Positions 1 through 6,691 of a stretch of 15,372 nucleotides of DNA are shown piece by piece. The first letter of the stretch is position 1; each line of letters starts with the position of its first letter. A program made the translations under genes and the position numbers. This stretch comes from JAATFY01 sp049276515. GTDB lineage: Bacteria > Pseudomonadota > Alphaproteobacteria > UBA9219. The stretch covers positions 1 to 15,372 of the forward strand of contig JBASWO010000077.1 of assembly GCA_049276515.1 (NCBI GenBank). Reading direction: 5' to 3'. The notes under the pieces were generated by a model. The model was not told the DNA's origin and made no database searches. It saw nothing but the letters and a program-made list of their open reading frames with translations.

Positions 1-1
1 C

Positions 2-142
2 TATCAGGCCCCGCTGTTATCAGCGTGGGTGGCGCGGCTTAGCGGTATGAAACGCCAAGCACAAATAGGGGATAAGATTTTCTCTTATTCCCTGATTTGT
101 CTTACCGTGATTTCTATTTTATTTAGCTTTCTTTTTCGCTGA
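2..142 (+). CDS. Possible 3' end of an unidentified membrane protein (partial)
   Basis: One plus-strand frame is open from the window edge to a TGA at 140-142, giving about 46 residues. The last 22 or so are strongly hydrophobic and end in FLFR, as a C-terminal membrane helix might. I do not recognise the protein. It would overlap the 3' end of rpmE by 24 bp and read through the large hairpin at 61-100, which argues against it. The other two plus frames stop at 40-42 and 48-50. Either of those could instead be the true upstream gene end, with the hairpin then lying in a normal convergent gap. The assignment is tentative. Confidence 0.25.
   Translation, partial: YQAPLLSAWVARLSGMKRQAQIGDKIFSYSLICLTVISILFSFLFR
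61..100. terminator. Large imperfect hairpin between convergent gene ends, terminator-like
   Basis: ACAAAT (61-66) pairs with ATTTGT (95-100). AGGGGATAAG (67-76) pairs with CTTATTCCCT (84-93) with one G-T pair, and a single G at 94 is bulged; the loop is 7 bases (77-83). This gives about 16 paired positions just beyond the rpmE stop codon. There is no clean T-run on either side, although the plus-strand flank is T-rich (110-124). It could terminate rpmE transcripts, an upstream plus-strand gene, or both, or act as a 3' stability hairpin. Confidence 0.45.
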
Positions 143-427
143 AGCAGCGCTTGTCGTCAGCTTGATCTTTGGCTCGTTTGAAGCAGTTTCTGCAGCTTCT
201 TCCTTCTTGCTTGAAAGACCTGCAAAGCGCTTGTTGAATTTCGCCAACTGACCGCCGCGATCAACTAAACGATGCGTGCCGGTCCATGCTGGATGTGTTT
301 TAGGATCAATATCCAAATGCAGTTTGTCGCCAGCCTTACCGTAAGTGCTGCGCGTTACAAATTGCGAACCATCTGTCATGATGACAGTGATTTCATGATA
401 ATCGGGGTGGCCTGCATTCTCTTTCAT
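119..427 (-). CDS. rpmE: Large ribosomal subunit protein bL31
   Basis: This is a 102-residue bL31 of the 50S subunit, located near the central protuberance and intersubunit bridge. The N-terminal HPDYHEITVIMTDGS segment, the TRSTYGK stretch, the IDPKTHPAWTG motif (about residues 40-50) and the DRGGQLAKFNKRF segment (about 56-68) are diagnostic. The protein has no cysteine, so it is the zinc-free (C-minus) form, which needs no metal. It is longer than the usual 66-75 residues because of a Ser/Ala/Glu/Lys-rich tail from about residue 72. The ATG at 427 is preceded by AAGGAA at a normal distance. It is transcribed alone, divergently from the ABC binding protein gene. Confidence 0.95.
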   Translation of the reverse strand: MKENAGHPDYHEITVIMTDGSQFVTRSTYGKAGDKLHLDIDPKTHPAWTGTHRLVDRGGQLAKFNKRFAGLSSKKEEAAETASNEPKIKLTTSAASAKKKAK

Positions 428-454
428 GTCTTTTCCTTCTTAAAAACCGGCCTT

Positions 455-483
455 CTTGTAAGGAAACCAGTCTCTAATTGCAA
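455..483 (-). promoter_or_regulatory. Candidate sigma70-type promoter for rpmE
   Basis: On the minus strand TTGCAA (478-483) and TACAAG (455-460) are separated by exactly 17 bases. Each matches its consensus at 4 of 6 positions. Transcription would start near 448 and give a leader of about 20 bases carrying the AAGGAA ribosome site. This is seen by eye only. Confidence 0.3.
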
Positions 484-552
484 GCTTCCTTTTTGCTTTT
501 GGCTGGCTTAGATTGACTTAAGTAATTGATTTTATTGTGCCCGAGGCCATGC

Positions 553-1467
553 ATGAAGAAACTCACCCAATTGTTATTGCTGATATTGGTGTTTTTGATG
601 GGGCTTTTGGCGGCTTATATGGCTCCGCCTGTTTTTGAGGCTGCTGAGACAGGTCCTGTAAATGACATCAAAATTACTGTTGTGAATGACACGTACGAAA
701 GCGTTATTCAAAAACAATCCATCCGTTGTGGCTATGCTGTCTGGGCGCCTTTTTTTATGAAGGATGCCAATACAGGTGCTTTCTCGGGCGTTTTTTACGA
801 CTATATGGAAGCTTTGGGACAGGCCTTGAAACTTAAAATTGATTGGGCTGAAGAAATAAGCTGGGCCGATTTTCCGGCAGCTTTAAAATCTGGTCGTATT
901 GATGTGATGTGCTCAGGATTGTGGCCGAATGCTGATCGCGCACGCGAGATTGATTTTATCAATCCTATTTTCTACTCACCAATTTATGCCTATGTACGCG
1001 CTGACGACACTCGCTTTGATGGCAACATTGATTTAATCAACGATCCTTCTGTTACCATTGCAGTTATTGATGGGGCTACAGGAACTGTCATTGCAATGAA
1101 TGATTTTCCTCAAGCCAAAACTTTGCCATTACCTGAAGTTGGCGGCCTCATTGAGATCATCAATACGGTCGTTGCTCATAAGGCTGATGTTTTTATCATC
1201 GATTCCGCGTTTGCAGGGAAATATGCGGCGGCTAATCCTGGAAAAATAAAGCGTGTAGGCCCGCCTTTGCGTGTTTTCGGAGATACGATAGCAATAGCGC
1301 AGGCTCAGGGTCGTTTTTTGCGGATGGTCAATACCATTTCCAGCGAATTGCTTTTAAGTGGCAAGGTCGAAAAGATTTTGAAAAAATATGAAGAGGTGCC
1401 AGGATCATTCCTGCGGGTTGCACCAAGCTATGTCAGTCCTCTAGAGGCTAACTCGCAGCAGCGATAA
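553..1467 (+). CDS. Periplasmic amino acid-type ABC transporter substrate-binding protein (SBP_bac_3 family)
   Basis: The product is 304 residues from the ATG at 553, which has GAGG six bases upstream; an ATG at 526 in the same frame would put a charged stretch with two cysteines ahead of the signal sequence and has no comparable ribosome site. Residues 5-23 form a hydrophobic export signal or uncleaved anchor. No lipobox cysteine follows. The family 3 binding fold runs from about residue 56 (SIRCGYAVWAPFF) through the ligand-pocket region at 117-143, containing ADRAREIDFINPIFYSP, to about 281. This family delivers polar amino acids or opines to an inner-membrane importer; the ligand cannot be read from sequence. 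The probable partner permease and ATPase lie immediately downstream on the opposite strand, and the 3' ends overlap by 20 bp, so the three are not co-transcribed. Confidence 0.85.
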   Translation: MKKLTQLLLLILVFLMGLLAAYMAPPVFEAAETGPVNDIKITVVNDTYESVIQKQSIRCGYAVWAPFFMKDANTGAFSGVFYDYMEALGQALKLKIDWAEEISWADFPAALKSGRIDVMCSGLWPNADRAREIDFINPIFYSPIYAYVRADDTRFDGNIDLINDPSVTIAVIDGATGTVIAMNDFPQAKTLPLPEVGGLIEIINTVVAHKADVFIIDSAFAGKYAAANPGKIKRVGPPLRVFGDTIAIAQAQGRFLRMVNTISSELLLSGKVEKILKKYEEVPGSFLRVAPSYVSPLEANSQQR

Positions 1468-2176
1468 CCGATAAGAATTGACCTAAGCGCTCGGTTTTGG
1501 GGTTCCGTAAAATATCCGGTCCGCCATGCTCGGCGACTTCACCATTGGCCATAAAAACAACTTCATCTGCCGCATGGCGCGCAAAGCCTAGCAAGTGGGT
1601 GATAATGAAGATGCCGATATTCTTACCATGTAGACCCTTAAGGTAGGTCAGAATTTTTGCGATCTGCTCCACATCAAGAGCGGATGTAATTTCATCCAAT
1701 AACAAATAGCGTGGATCGAGCATAAGGGCGCGTGCGAGTGCAACCCGTTGGCGTTGCCCTAGAGAAGCTTCGTTTGGATAATTATTGATAAAGTCTTTCA
1801 TATCAAAAGCCTCAATCAAGGCTTCGAGCTCTGGTTGTATATTACTGTCTTTACGCCGTTTAACAGGCAGCAAAATATTTTCTTTGAGTGTTAGATGAGG
1901 CCAGAGAAACAATTGCTGAAAGACCGTTGTCAGCTTTGGCCATGGCGGATTAAAAGATTTGTCCTGTGACCAGGGATAACTAAAAATCTGATCATCAACT
2001 TGAATTTCACCGCTTTGTGCGTGCTCAAGCAAAGCTAAGCAGCGGAGGAGCGTGGTTTTACCAGTACCGCTAGGTCCAATAAGAACTGTAATGCCGCCTG
2101 GCATAACCTTGAGACTGACGTTTTTGAGAATTGGCTTTGAGCCATAACTAAAGGAGAGATTGCGGGCTTCTAACAT
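1448..2176 (-). CDS. Polar amino acid-type ABC transporter ATP-binding protein
   Basis: This 242-residue cytoplasmic ATPase subunit would power import through the permease encoded just upstream. Visible motifs, in order: aromatic A-loop Tyr11; Walker A GPSGTGKTT (34-42); Q-loop at Gln87/88; Walker B YLLLDE (157-162); D-loop SALD (165-168); H-loop His194 in IITH. The ABC signature is degenerate: the usual LSGGQ reads ASLGQ (137-141), followed by a normal QRVALARAL. Length and layout fit the PAAT family (GlnQ/HisP-like). The start codon shares one base with the permease stop (TAATG on the minus strand), indicating translational coupling. The stop codon lies inside the end of the convergent binding-protein gene. 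Confidence 0.9.
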   Translation of the reverse strand: MLEARNLSFSYGSKPILKNVSLKVMPGGITVLIGPSGTGKTTLLRCLALLEHAQSGEIQVDDQIFSYPWSQDKSFNPPWPKLTTVFQQLFLWPHLTLKENILLPVKRRKDSNIQPELEALIEAFDMKDFINNYPNEASLGQRQRVALARALMLDPRYLLLDEITSALDVEQIAKILTYLKGLHGKNIGIFIITHLLGFARHAADEVVFMANGEVAEHGGPDILRNPKTERLGQFLSVIAAAS

Positions 2177-2841
2177 TAGCGCTCCGAGAAATCGCGCGTA
2201 TAGCGGCGTTTAAGATAGGCTGCCGAAAGATTGATGGGCAGACATACCAGTAAAAAGAAGAAGGCAAGTGCTGTATAAATTTCAACGGGGCGATAGATCG
2301 TGCTGTTGATGCGTTGAGAGACGCGGAAGATTTCTTCAACAGAAATGAGGCTGGCAAACAGGGTCGCATGCAGCATACCGACCTGTAGAACCATTAATGT
2401 GGGGAGTAATTGACGAAACAAAATAGGTAGTTGAATTTGAGTTACGATCTCTTGGCGTTGCATACCGCAAACGCGGCCGGCAATAATATATTGGGACGGA
2501 AAATCTGAAACGGCCTGCCGCACCACTTCGCCCACAGCAAAAATATTGACTAAGGCTAGTGTGAGGGAGGCTGTATAAAAAGGATCAATCACGAGATTAA
2601 AAACAGCCTGCGCTGGGTAGTGTAGCCAAAACAAAACCACCAATGTGGGGATAGCTGAAAAGGCAAATGACATGGCATGAATAAAGCGTCCCCAGCTATG
2701 AGGATGTTGGGCGCCAAAAACACCTAGTAAAGTTCCAATCACAATGCCTGCCGTCCATATGATGGCGCAGAGCTGCAATGTCACTAAAAGGCCCTGTAAG
2801 AAGGCGACGTGGTAATTGATCAGGATATCAAAAACTGACAT
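2176..2841 (-). CDS. Polar amino acid-type ABC transporter permease
   Basis: This is a 221-residue inner-membrane permease of the HisM/GlnP type. Hydrophobic segments lie near residues 10-40, 55-75, 85-105 and 185-212. The cytoplasmic coupling loop carries the binding-protein-dependent transport signature region around residues 118-150, containing AGRVCGMQRQEIVTQIQLP, where the EAA-like loop contacts the ATPase. Only one permease gene is present, so the transporter would need a homodimeric permease or a second subunit encoded elsewhere. No strong Shine-Dalgarno precedes the ATG at 2841. It is first in a two-gene unit with the ATPase. Confidence 0.88.
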   Translation of the reverse strand: MSVFDILINYHVAFLQGLLVTLQLCAIIWTAGIVIGTLLGVFGAQHPHSWGRFIHAMSFAFSAIPTLVVLFWLHYPAQAVFNLVIDPFYTASLTLALVNIFAVGEVVRQAVSDFPSQYIIAGRVCGMQRQEIVTQIQLPILFRQLLPTLMVLQVGMLHATLFASLISVEEIFRVSQRINSTIYRPVEIYTALAFFFLLVCLPINLSAAYLKRRYTRDFSER

Positions 2842-2871
2842 GAAGGTTCTTACAGTAATGGTTCTATGGTC

Positions 2872-2900
2872 ATCCTAGTGATGTGCCTGTGATTTGTAAA
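2872..2900 (-). promoter_or_regulatory. Candidate promoter for the ABC permease-ATPase pair
   Basis: On the minus strand TTTACA (2895-2900, 5 of 6 to the -35 consensus) is followed after 17 bases by TAGGAT (2872-2877, 4 of 6). It would give a leader of about 25 bases. Recognised by eye only. Confidence 0.3.
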
Positions 2901-2958
2901 AGGATGTAAAACCAATAGTTTAAGGGGCAAAGTTCTTGCTCTTACTAGGCGCTTTTAT

Positions 2959-2987
2959 TTGACTTTTGCCTTTGATTCCTGCACAAA
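2959..2987 (+). promoter_or_regulatory. Weak candidate promoter for the ffh operon
   Basis: TTGACT at 2959-2964 matches 5 of 6 of the -35 consensus. The hexamer 17 bases downstream (CACAAA, 2982-2987) is a poor -10. If used, transcription would start close to 2993, at the foot of the hairpin region. Confidence 0.2.
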
Positions 2988-3068
2988 GGCGTCGTCCCGG
3001 CCAATTCGGCAAGGATACGCCCTGAGCTATAGGGCGTAAAGCCAGTCCTCGCGTTGCGAGCACTGGCT
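2988..3068 (+). promoter_or_regulatory. Structured leader upstream of ffh with three hairpins, two mutually exclusive
   Basis: Three helices can be drawn. P1: GGCGT (2988-2992) with ACGCC (3017-3021), enclosing TCC/GGA and GCC/GGC pairs and a 5-base loop. P2: TACGCCCT (3016-3023) with AGGGCGTA (3031-3038), a perfect 8-bp stem with a 7-base loop. P3: AGCCAGT (3040-3046) with ACTGGCT (3062-3068), then a C-C mismatch, then CTCGC/GCGAG closed by GTT. P1 and P2 compete for the same ACGCC bases. The region lies 12 bases before the ffh ribosome site. It does not contain the conserved SRP RNA apical loop sequence. It may be a regulatory leader, a small RNA or an intergenic palindromic repeat; the function is unknown. 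Confidence 0.45.
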
Positions 3069-3093
3069 CGTTTGCGTTTGGAGTTTTGAATAC

Positions 3094-4473
3094 GTGTTTG
3101 ACAGTTTGAGTAGCAAACTTACCGGCATCTTTGACCGGCTTACAGGACGTGGTGCCTTAACCGAGGCTGACGTCAATGAGGCTATGCGTGAAGTTCGGAT
3201 TGCTCTTCTAGAAGCTGATGTTGCGCTTTCTGTTGTCAAAGATTTCATCGCCAAGGTTAAAGAGGCTGCGATAGGCCAAGATGTTATGCGTTCGGTGACA
3301 CCTGGTCAGCAGGTCATCAAAATCGTTCATGACAATCTTAAAGATTTACTCGGTCAGCAGGCTGAGCCACTTAATCTCAATGTGGCACCGCCAGCCATCA
3401 TTATGATGTTGGGCTTACAAGGATCAGGCAAAACGACAAGTTCAGCTAAATTGGCTAAGCGTTTAACTGATGTTGAACGTAAAAAAGTTTTAATGGCTTC
3501 TTTGGATGTCCAGCGACCCGCGGCTCAAGAGCAGCTCGCTGTCTTGGGTAGTCAAATCGGTGTTGTAACTTTGCCCATAATTGCTGGGCAAAAGCCGCTG
3601 GATATCGCCAAGCGCGCTCTGGATGTGGCCCGCAAAGAAGTTTTTGACGTTGTTATTCTCGATACAGCTGGGCGTTTGGCTATCGATGAAGAATTGATGG
3701 CTGAAGCAGCCGCAATATCTGATGTAGTTTCACCGCACGAGAAGCTTTTGGTTGTTGATGCGATGACGGGCCAAGATGCCGTGAATACAGCCCAGCAGTT
3801 TGAGCAAAAAATTGGTGTATCAGGCATTGTTCTTACACGTATCGATGGTGATGCACGTGGTGGTGCTGCGCTATCGATGCGCTCAGTTACGGGTAAGCCT
3901 ATTAAATTTCTGGGTGTCGGTGAAAAAACCGATGCTCTTGAAGTTTATCATCCTGATCGTCTGGCAAATCGTATCTTGGGTATGGGTGATGTCGTATCGC
4001 TCGTTGAAAAGGCAGCTGCAACTATTGATCAAGACGATGCCCAGGCTATGGCCGAGAAATTTATCTCAGGCGGCAAATTTGACTTCAATGATTTAGCCAA
4101 GCAACTCCAGCAAATGCAAAAAATGGGTGGCCTTGGTGGTTTAATGACGATGTTGCCTGGCATAGGAAAAATGAAAGATGCCATGAAAGGCGCTAAAATT
4201 GATGATGGAGCTATTAAGCGCCAGGAAGCCATTATTAAATCAATGACACTAGCGGAACGCAAAAATGTCGACCTCTTAGGGGCATCGCGTAAGCGCCGTA
4301 TTGCGGCGGGCTCTGGCGTTGAAGTTTCGGACGTGAACCGTCTCATTAAACAATTTCTAGAAATGCAGAAAATGATGAAGCAGATGCAGAAACTCGGCAA
4401 GAGCGGCTTTATGCGATCGATGATGCCTAAATTAATGGGCGGCGATATGAGCGGCTTAGCTGGGAAAGAATGA
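3094..4473 (+). CDS. ffh: Signal recognition particle GTPase (Ffh/SRP54)
   Basis: This 459-residue protein binds SRP RNA and the signal sequences of nascent membrane proteins and docks with FtsY. The N domain spans about residues 1-90. The GTPase (G) domain carries the P-loop GLQGSGKTT (107-115), the LDVQRPAAQEQL insertion-box region (137-148), DTAGR (190-194), TRIDGDARGG (248-257) and GVGEK (274-278). The methionine-rich M domain starts near 305 and contains the RNA-binding helix-turn-helix with RRIAAGSG (401-408) and many Met residues at 423-448. It starts at GTG 3094, with GGAG 10 bases upstream; the N-terminus MFDSLSSKLTGIFDRL is canonical. It is the first gene of the translation operon, and no terminator separates it from rpsP 58 bp downstream. 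Confidence 0.97.
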   Translation: MFDSLSSKLTGIFDRLTGRGALTEADVNEAMREVRIALLEADVALSVVKDFIAKVKEAAIGQDVMRSVTPGQQVIKIVHDNLKDLLGQQAEPLNLNVAPPAIIMMLGLQGSGKTTSSAKLAKRLTDVERKKVLMASLDVQRPAAQEQLAVLGSQIGVVTLPIIAGQKPLDIAKRALDVARKEVFDVVILDTAGRLAIDEELMAEAAAISDVVSPHEKLLVVDAMTGQDAVNTAQQFEQKIGVSGIVLTRIDGDARGGAALSMRSVTGKPIKFLGVGEKTDALEVYHPDRLANRILGMGDVVSLVEKAAATIDQDDAQAMAEKFISGGKFDFNDLAKQLQQMQKMGGLGGLMTMLPGIGKMKDAMKGAKIDDGAIKRQEAIIKSMTLAERKNVDLLGASRKRRIAAGSGVEVSDVNRLIKQFLEMQKMMKQMQKLGKSGFMRSMMPKLMGGDMSGLAGKE

Positions 4474-4531
4474 AAGTTTGAAGTGCTTACCGATTAAATA
4501 ACTAACCACGATCAACTAAAGGAGAGAAGAA

Positions 4532-4963
4532 ATGTTAAGTATGCGTATGACACGTCACGGTACCAAGAAGCGTCCTTTCTATCACATCGTTGTAGCGGAT
4601 AGCCGCTCACCACGTGATGGTCGTTTTATTGAAAAGATTGGTACCTACAATCCTATGCTGAAGTCTGATAATCCAGACCGTGTTAAGCTTGTTGCTGAAC
4701 GCGTTACGCATTGGATCAAGAACGGCGCCCAACCAAGCGATCGCGTTGCGCGCTTTTTGGCGGCAGCAAATTTGGGTCCTAAAGTCACATGGAAAGAAAC
4801 ACCAAAGAAGTCAGCGCCACGTGCTAAGACGCAAGAGCGTATGAAGATGGAAGCTGCAGCAGCTGAAGAAGCTGCAAAAGCATCAGCAGCGCCAGCTGAG
4901 GCGCCTGCCGCTGAAGCCGCTCCAGCCGAAGACGCGCCTGCCGCTGAAACACCGTCTGCTTAA
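4532..4963 (+). CDS. rpsP: Small ribosomal subunit protein bS16
   Basis: This is a 143-residue bS16 of the 30S body. The conserved core covers about residues 1-83: a basic start, KKRPFYHIVVADSRSPRDGR, FIEKIGTYNP and the segment containing PSDRVARFLAAA. The remaining 60 residues include a Lys-rich stretch and then a low-complexity Ala/Glu/Pro tail. Such tails are usual in alphaproteobacteria, whereas E. coli bS16 is about 82 residues. The start has a strong AAAGGAG ribosome site seven bases upstream. rimM begins only four bases after the stop, so the two are co-translated. Confidence 0.96.
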   Translation: MLSMRMTRHGTKKRPFYHIVVADSRSPRDGRFIEKIGTYNPMLKSDNPDRVKLVAERVTHWIKNGAQPSDRVARFLAAANLGPKVTWKETPKKSAPRAKTQERMKMEAAAAEEAAKASAAPAEAPAAEAAPAEDAPAAETPSA

Positions 4964-4967
4964 ATAG

Positions 4968-5522
4968 ATGGATAAAGACCGTAAAATCTGCGTGGGCATG
5001 ATTGCAGGTGCGCACGGCGTGCGCGGCCTCATTCGCCTTCGCAGTTTTATGGCAGACCCAGAAGCTATTGGTGATCATGTTTTAACTGACGACACAGGAA
5101 AGCAAACTTTTAAGATCACTTTGAAAACAGCGGCTAAAGATTTTTATATCGCTGAGCTAAAGGGAGTGAAGAATAAGGAGGAGGCGGATGCTCTGCGAGG
5201 TACAAAATTATATGTACTGCGCTCCGCACTGCCTCAAGAAGACAAGGGTGAATTTTATGAGGCGGACTTGCTTGGTCTCAGTGTTGAGGACAAGCAAGGC
5301 AAGGTTTATGGGGTAGTTCAAGCTGTCCATAATTATGGAGGTGGGCCCTTTTTAGAAATTGGTCCAACGAAGAAAAATAGCTTCATGCTGCCTTTTACGG
5401 ATGCGTGTGTACCAAAAGTTGATGTGATGGCTGAGCGTTTGGTTATAAACCTACCGGAAGGCTGGTTAGATGCCCCAAAACCGAAGGCTGAAAAACCCAG
5501 TAAGCAAAAGGTGGGGGTATGA
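4968..5522 (+). CDS. rimM: Ribosome maturation factor RimM
   Basis: This 184-residue 16S rRNA processing factor binds uS19 and assists assembly of the 30S head. The N-terminal RimM barrel starts with CVGMIAGAHGVRGLIRL (8-24), whose GAHGVRG is a family hallmark. The PRC-barrel domain starts at FYEADLLGL (96-104) and includes the HNYGGGPFLEIG and LPFTDACVPKVD segments. A short Lys/Pro-rich C-terminal extension follows. No independent Shine-Dalgarno is evident, so translation probably depends on rpsP four bases upstream. Its stop overlaps the trmD start in an ATGA arrangement (5519-5522). Confidence 0.95.
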   Translation: MDKDRKICVGMIAGAHGVRGLIRLRSFMADPEAIGDHVLTDDTGKQTFKITLKTAAKDFYIAELKGVKNKEEADALRGTKLYVLRSALPQEDKGEFYEADLLGLSVEDKQGKVYGVVQAVHNYGGGPFLEIGPTKKNSFMLPFTDACVPKVDVMAERLVINLPEGWLDAPKPKAEKPSKQKVGV

Positions 5523-6235
5523 GTAAGCCCTGGCAGGCCCAGATTTTGACCCTATTTCCGGAGGCATTTCCGGGGATTTTGGGCACTAGTTTGCCAGGAA
5601 AAGCCCTAAAAGATGGCATTTGGGCGCTGGAAACACTGGACATTCGGTCTTTTGCCAGCGATAAGCATGCCTCCGTTGACGACACCCCTTACGGGGGTGG
5701 CGCAGGGATGGTTATGCGGCCCGATGTGATCGATGCCGCTATCAAGGGCGCGGAGGCCAAGTTTGGCAAACCGGCCCGCAAAATATACCTATCACCGCGT
5801 GGCCAGGTCTTAGACCAGGCACTGGTGAAAGAGTTGGTTAAAACCTCCTCAGTCTTGCTGCTTTGCGGCCGGTACGAAGGGGTCGATCAACGCGTTATCG
5901 ATGCGCAGGGTCTTGAGGAAGTAAGTCTCGGTGACTTTGTATTAGCAGGTGGTGAAGTCGCCGCGATGACGTTACTAGAAGCATGTGTGCGGTTGCTGCC
6001 AGGTGTTTTAGGTAATGCAGCCACCACACACGAAGAGAGTTTCGAAGAGGGGTTACTTGAATATCCGCACTATACGCGACCAGCCAATTGGCAAGGTGTC
6101 GCGGTTCCAGAGGTGCTGGTGTCAGGTCACCACGAAAAAGTAAAAGCCTGGCGGCAGGCAAAAGCGATTGAGATTACGCAGATGCGCCGTCCAGATTTGT
6201 ATCAACAGTATCAAGCAAGAAAGACGAAGGAGTAG
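5519..6235 (+). CDS. trmD: tRNA (guanine-37-N1)-methyltransferase
   Basis: This 238-residue SPOUT enzyme uses S-adenosylmethionine to methylate G37 next to the anticodon and so prevents +1 frameshifting. It acts as a dimer. Visible motifs are LFPEAF (12-17), the segment with DDTPYGGGAGMVMRP (54-68), LSPRGQ (91-96), and the trefoil-knot AdoMet site LCGRYEGVDQR (115-125) with SLGDFVLAGGE (136-146). HYTRP lies at 184-188 in the tRNA-binding domain. In my by-eye alignment the catalytic Asp169 of the E. coli enzyme (EDSF) corresponds to Glu173 here (EESF). The start overlaps the rimM stop by four bases, and rplS follows after four bases. Confidence 0.96.
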   Translation: MSKPWQAQILTLFPEAFPGILGTSLPGKALKDGIWALETLDIRSFASDKHASVDDTPYGGGAGMVMRPDVIDAAIKGAEAKFGKPARKIYLSPRGQVLDQALVKELVKTSSVLLLCGRYEGVDQRVIDAQGLEEVSLGDFVLAGGEVAAMTLLEACVRLLPGVLGNAATTHEESFEEGLLEYPHYTRPANWQGVAVPEVLVSGHHEKVKAWRQAKAIEITQMRRPDLYQQYQARKTKE

Positions 6236-6239
6236 TAAG

Positions 6240-6671
6240 ATGAATTTGTTACAGAAAATTGAACAGCAACAGATGGAAAAGCTCAAAGCCAACAGCAAGC
6301 TTGCTGATTTCGGCATTGGCGACACTGTCATTGTGAACGTCAAGGTTATTGAAGGTTCACGTGAGCGTGTTCAGGCTTACGAAGGCGTTTGCATCGCGAT
6401 CAAGAATGCGGGTGTTAATTCATCTTTCACCGTTCGTAAGATCAGCTACGGCGAAGGCGTTGAGCGTGTATTTCCGCTTTATAGCCCACGTATTGAATCA
6501 GTTGAACGTGTTCGCCAAGGCGCCGTTCGTCGCTCGAAGCTTTACTATCTGCGTGGCCTACGTGGCAAAGCTGCTCGTATTACTGAACGTACGGATTACG
6601 AAGCTGCAGCCCCTGTTGCAGAAAAAGTAGCTGCAAATGCTCCAGCTCAGTCTGAAGCAAAAAGCGCATAA
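6240..6671 (+). CDS. rplS: Large ribosomal subunit protein bL19
   Basis: This 143-residue bL19 sits at the 30S-50S interface. The hallmarks are GDTVIVNVKVIEGSRERVQAYEG (about 27-49), the SSFTVRKISYGEGVERVFPLYSPRIES block and the segment containing RRSKLYYLRGLRGKAARI. The last 24 or so residues form an Ala/Glu/Lys-rich extension beyond the usual 115-120 residue core. I chose ATG 6240 because AAGGAG (6227-6232) lies seven bases upstream and the N-terminus MNLLQKIEQQQMEKL is canonical; an upstream in-frame ATG at 6168 would lie inside trmD. It is the last gene of the operon, followed by a strong terminator. Confidence 0.96.
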   Translation: MNLLQKIEQQQMEKLKANSKLADFGIGDTVIVNVKVIEGSRERVQAYEGVCIAIKNAGVNSSFTVRKISYGEGVERVFPLYSPRIESVERVRQGAVRRSKLYYLRGLRGKAARITERTDYEAAAPVAEKVAANAPAQSEAKSA

Positions 6672-6691
6672 AATTGAGTATTCACAGATTT

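Noticed and set aside
526..552. Upstream ATG for the ABC binding protein
   Set aside because: It would add nine residues including two cysteines ahead of a canonical MKK signal sequence, and it lacks a ribosome site; ATG 553 has GAGG at six bases.
2988..3068. SRP RNA (ffs) gene upstream of ffh
   Set aside because: Neither strand contains the conserved SRP RNA apical sequence (GGUC/AGGUCCGGAAGGAAGCAGCC-like), although the region is structured.
4029..4400. Minus-strand open frame (123 codons) opposite the ffh M domain
   Set aside because: It is a shadow of ffh. The translation has no domain, and the ffh reading is fully conserved.
4850..4955. DNA repeat array in the rpsP 3' end
   Set aside because: The gctgaa/gcagc-like repetition is simply codons for the Ala/Glu-rich bS16 tail, with no regular unit.
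6168..6239. N-terminally extended bL19 starting inside trmD
   Set aside because: The added residues are unlike any bL19, and ATG 6240 has an ideal AAGGAG site and the canonical N-terminus.
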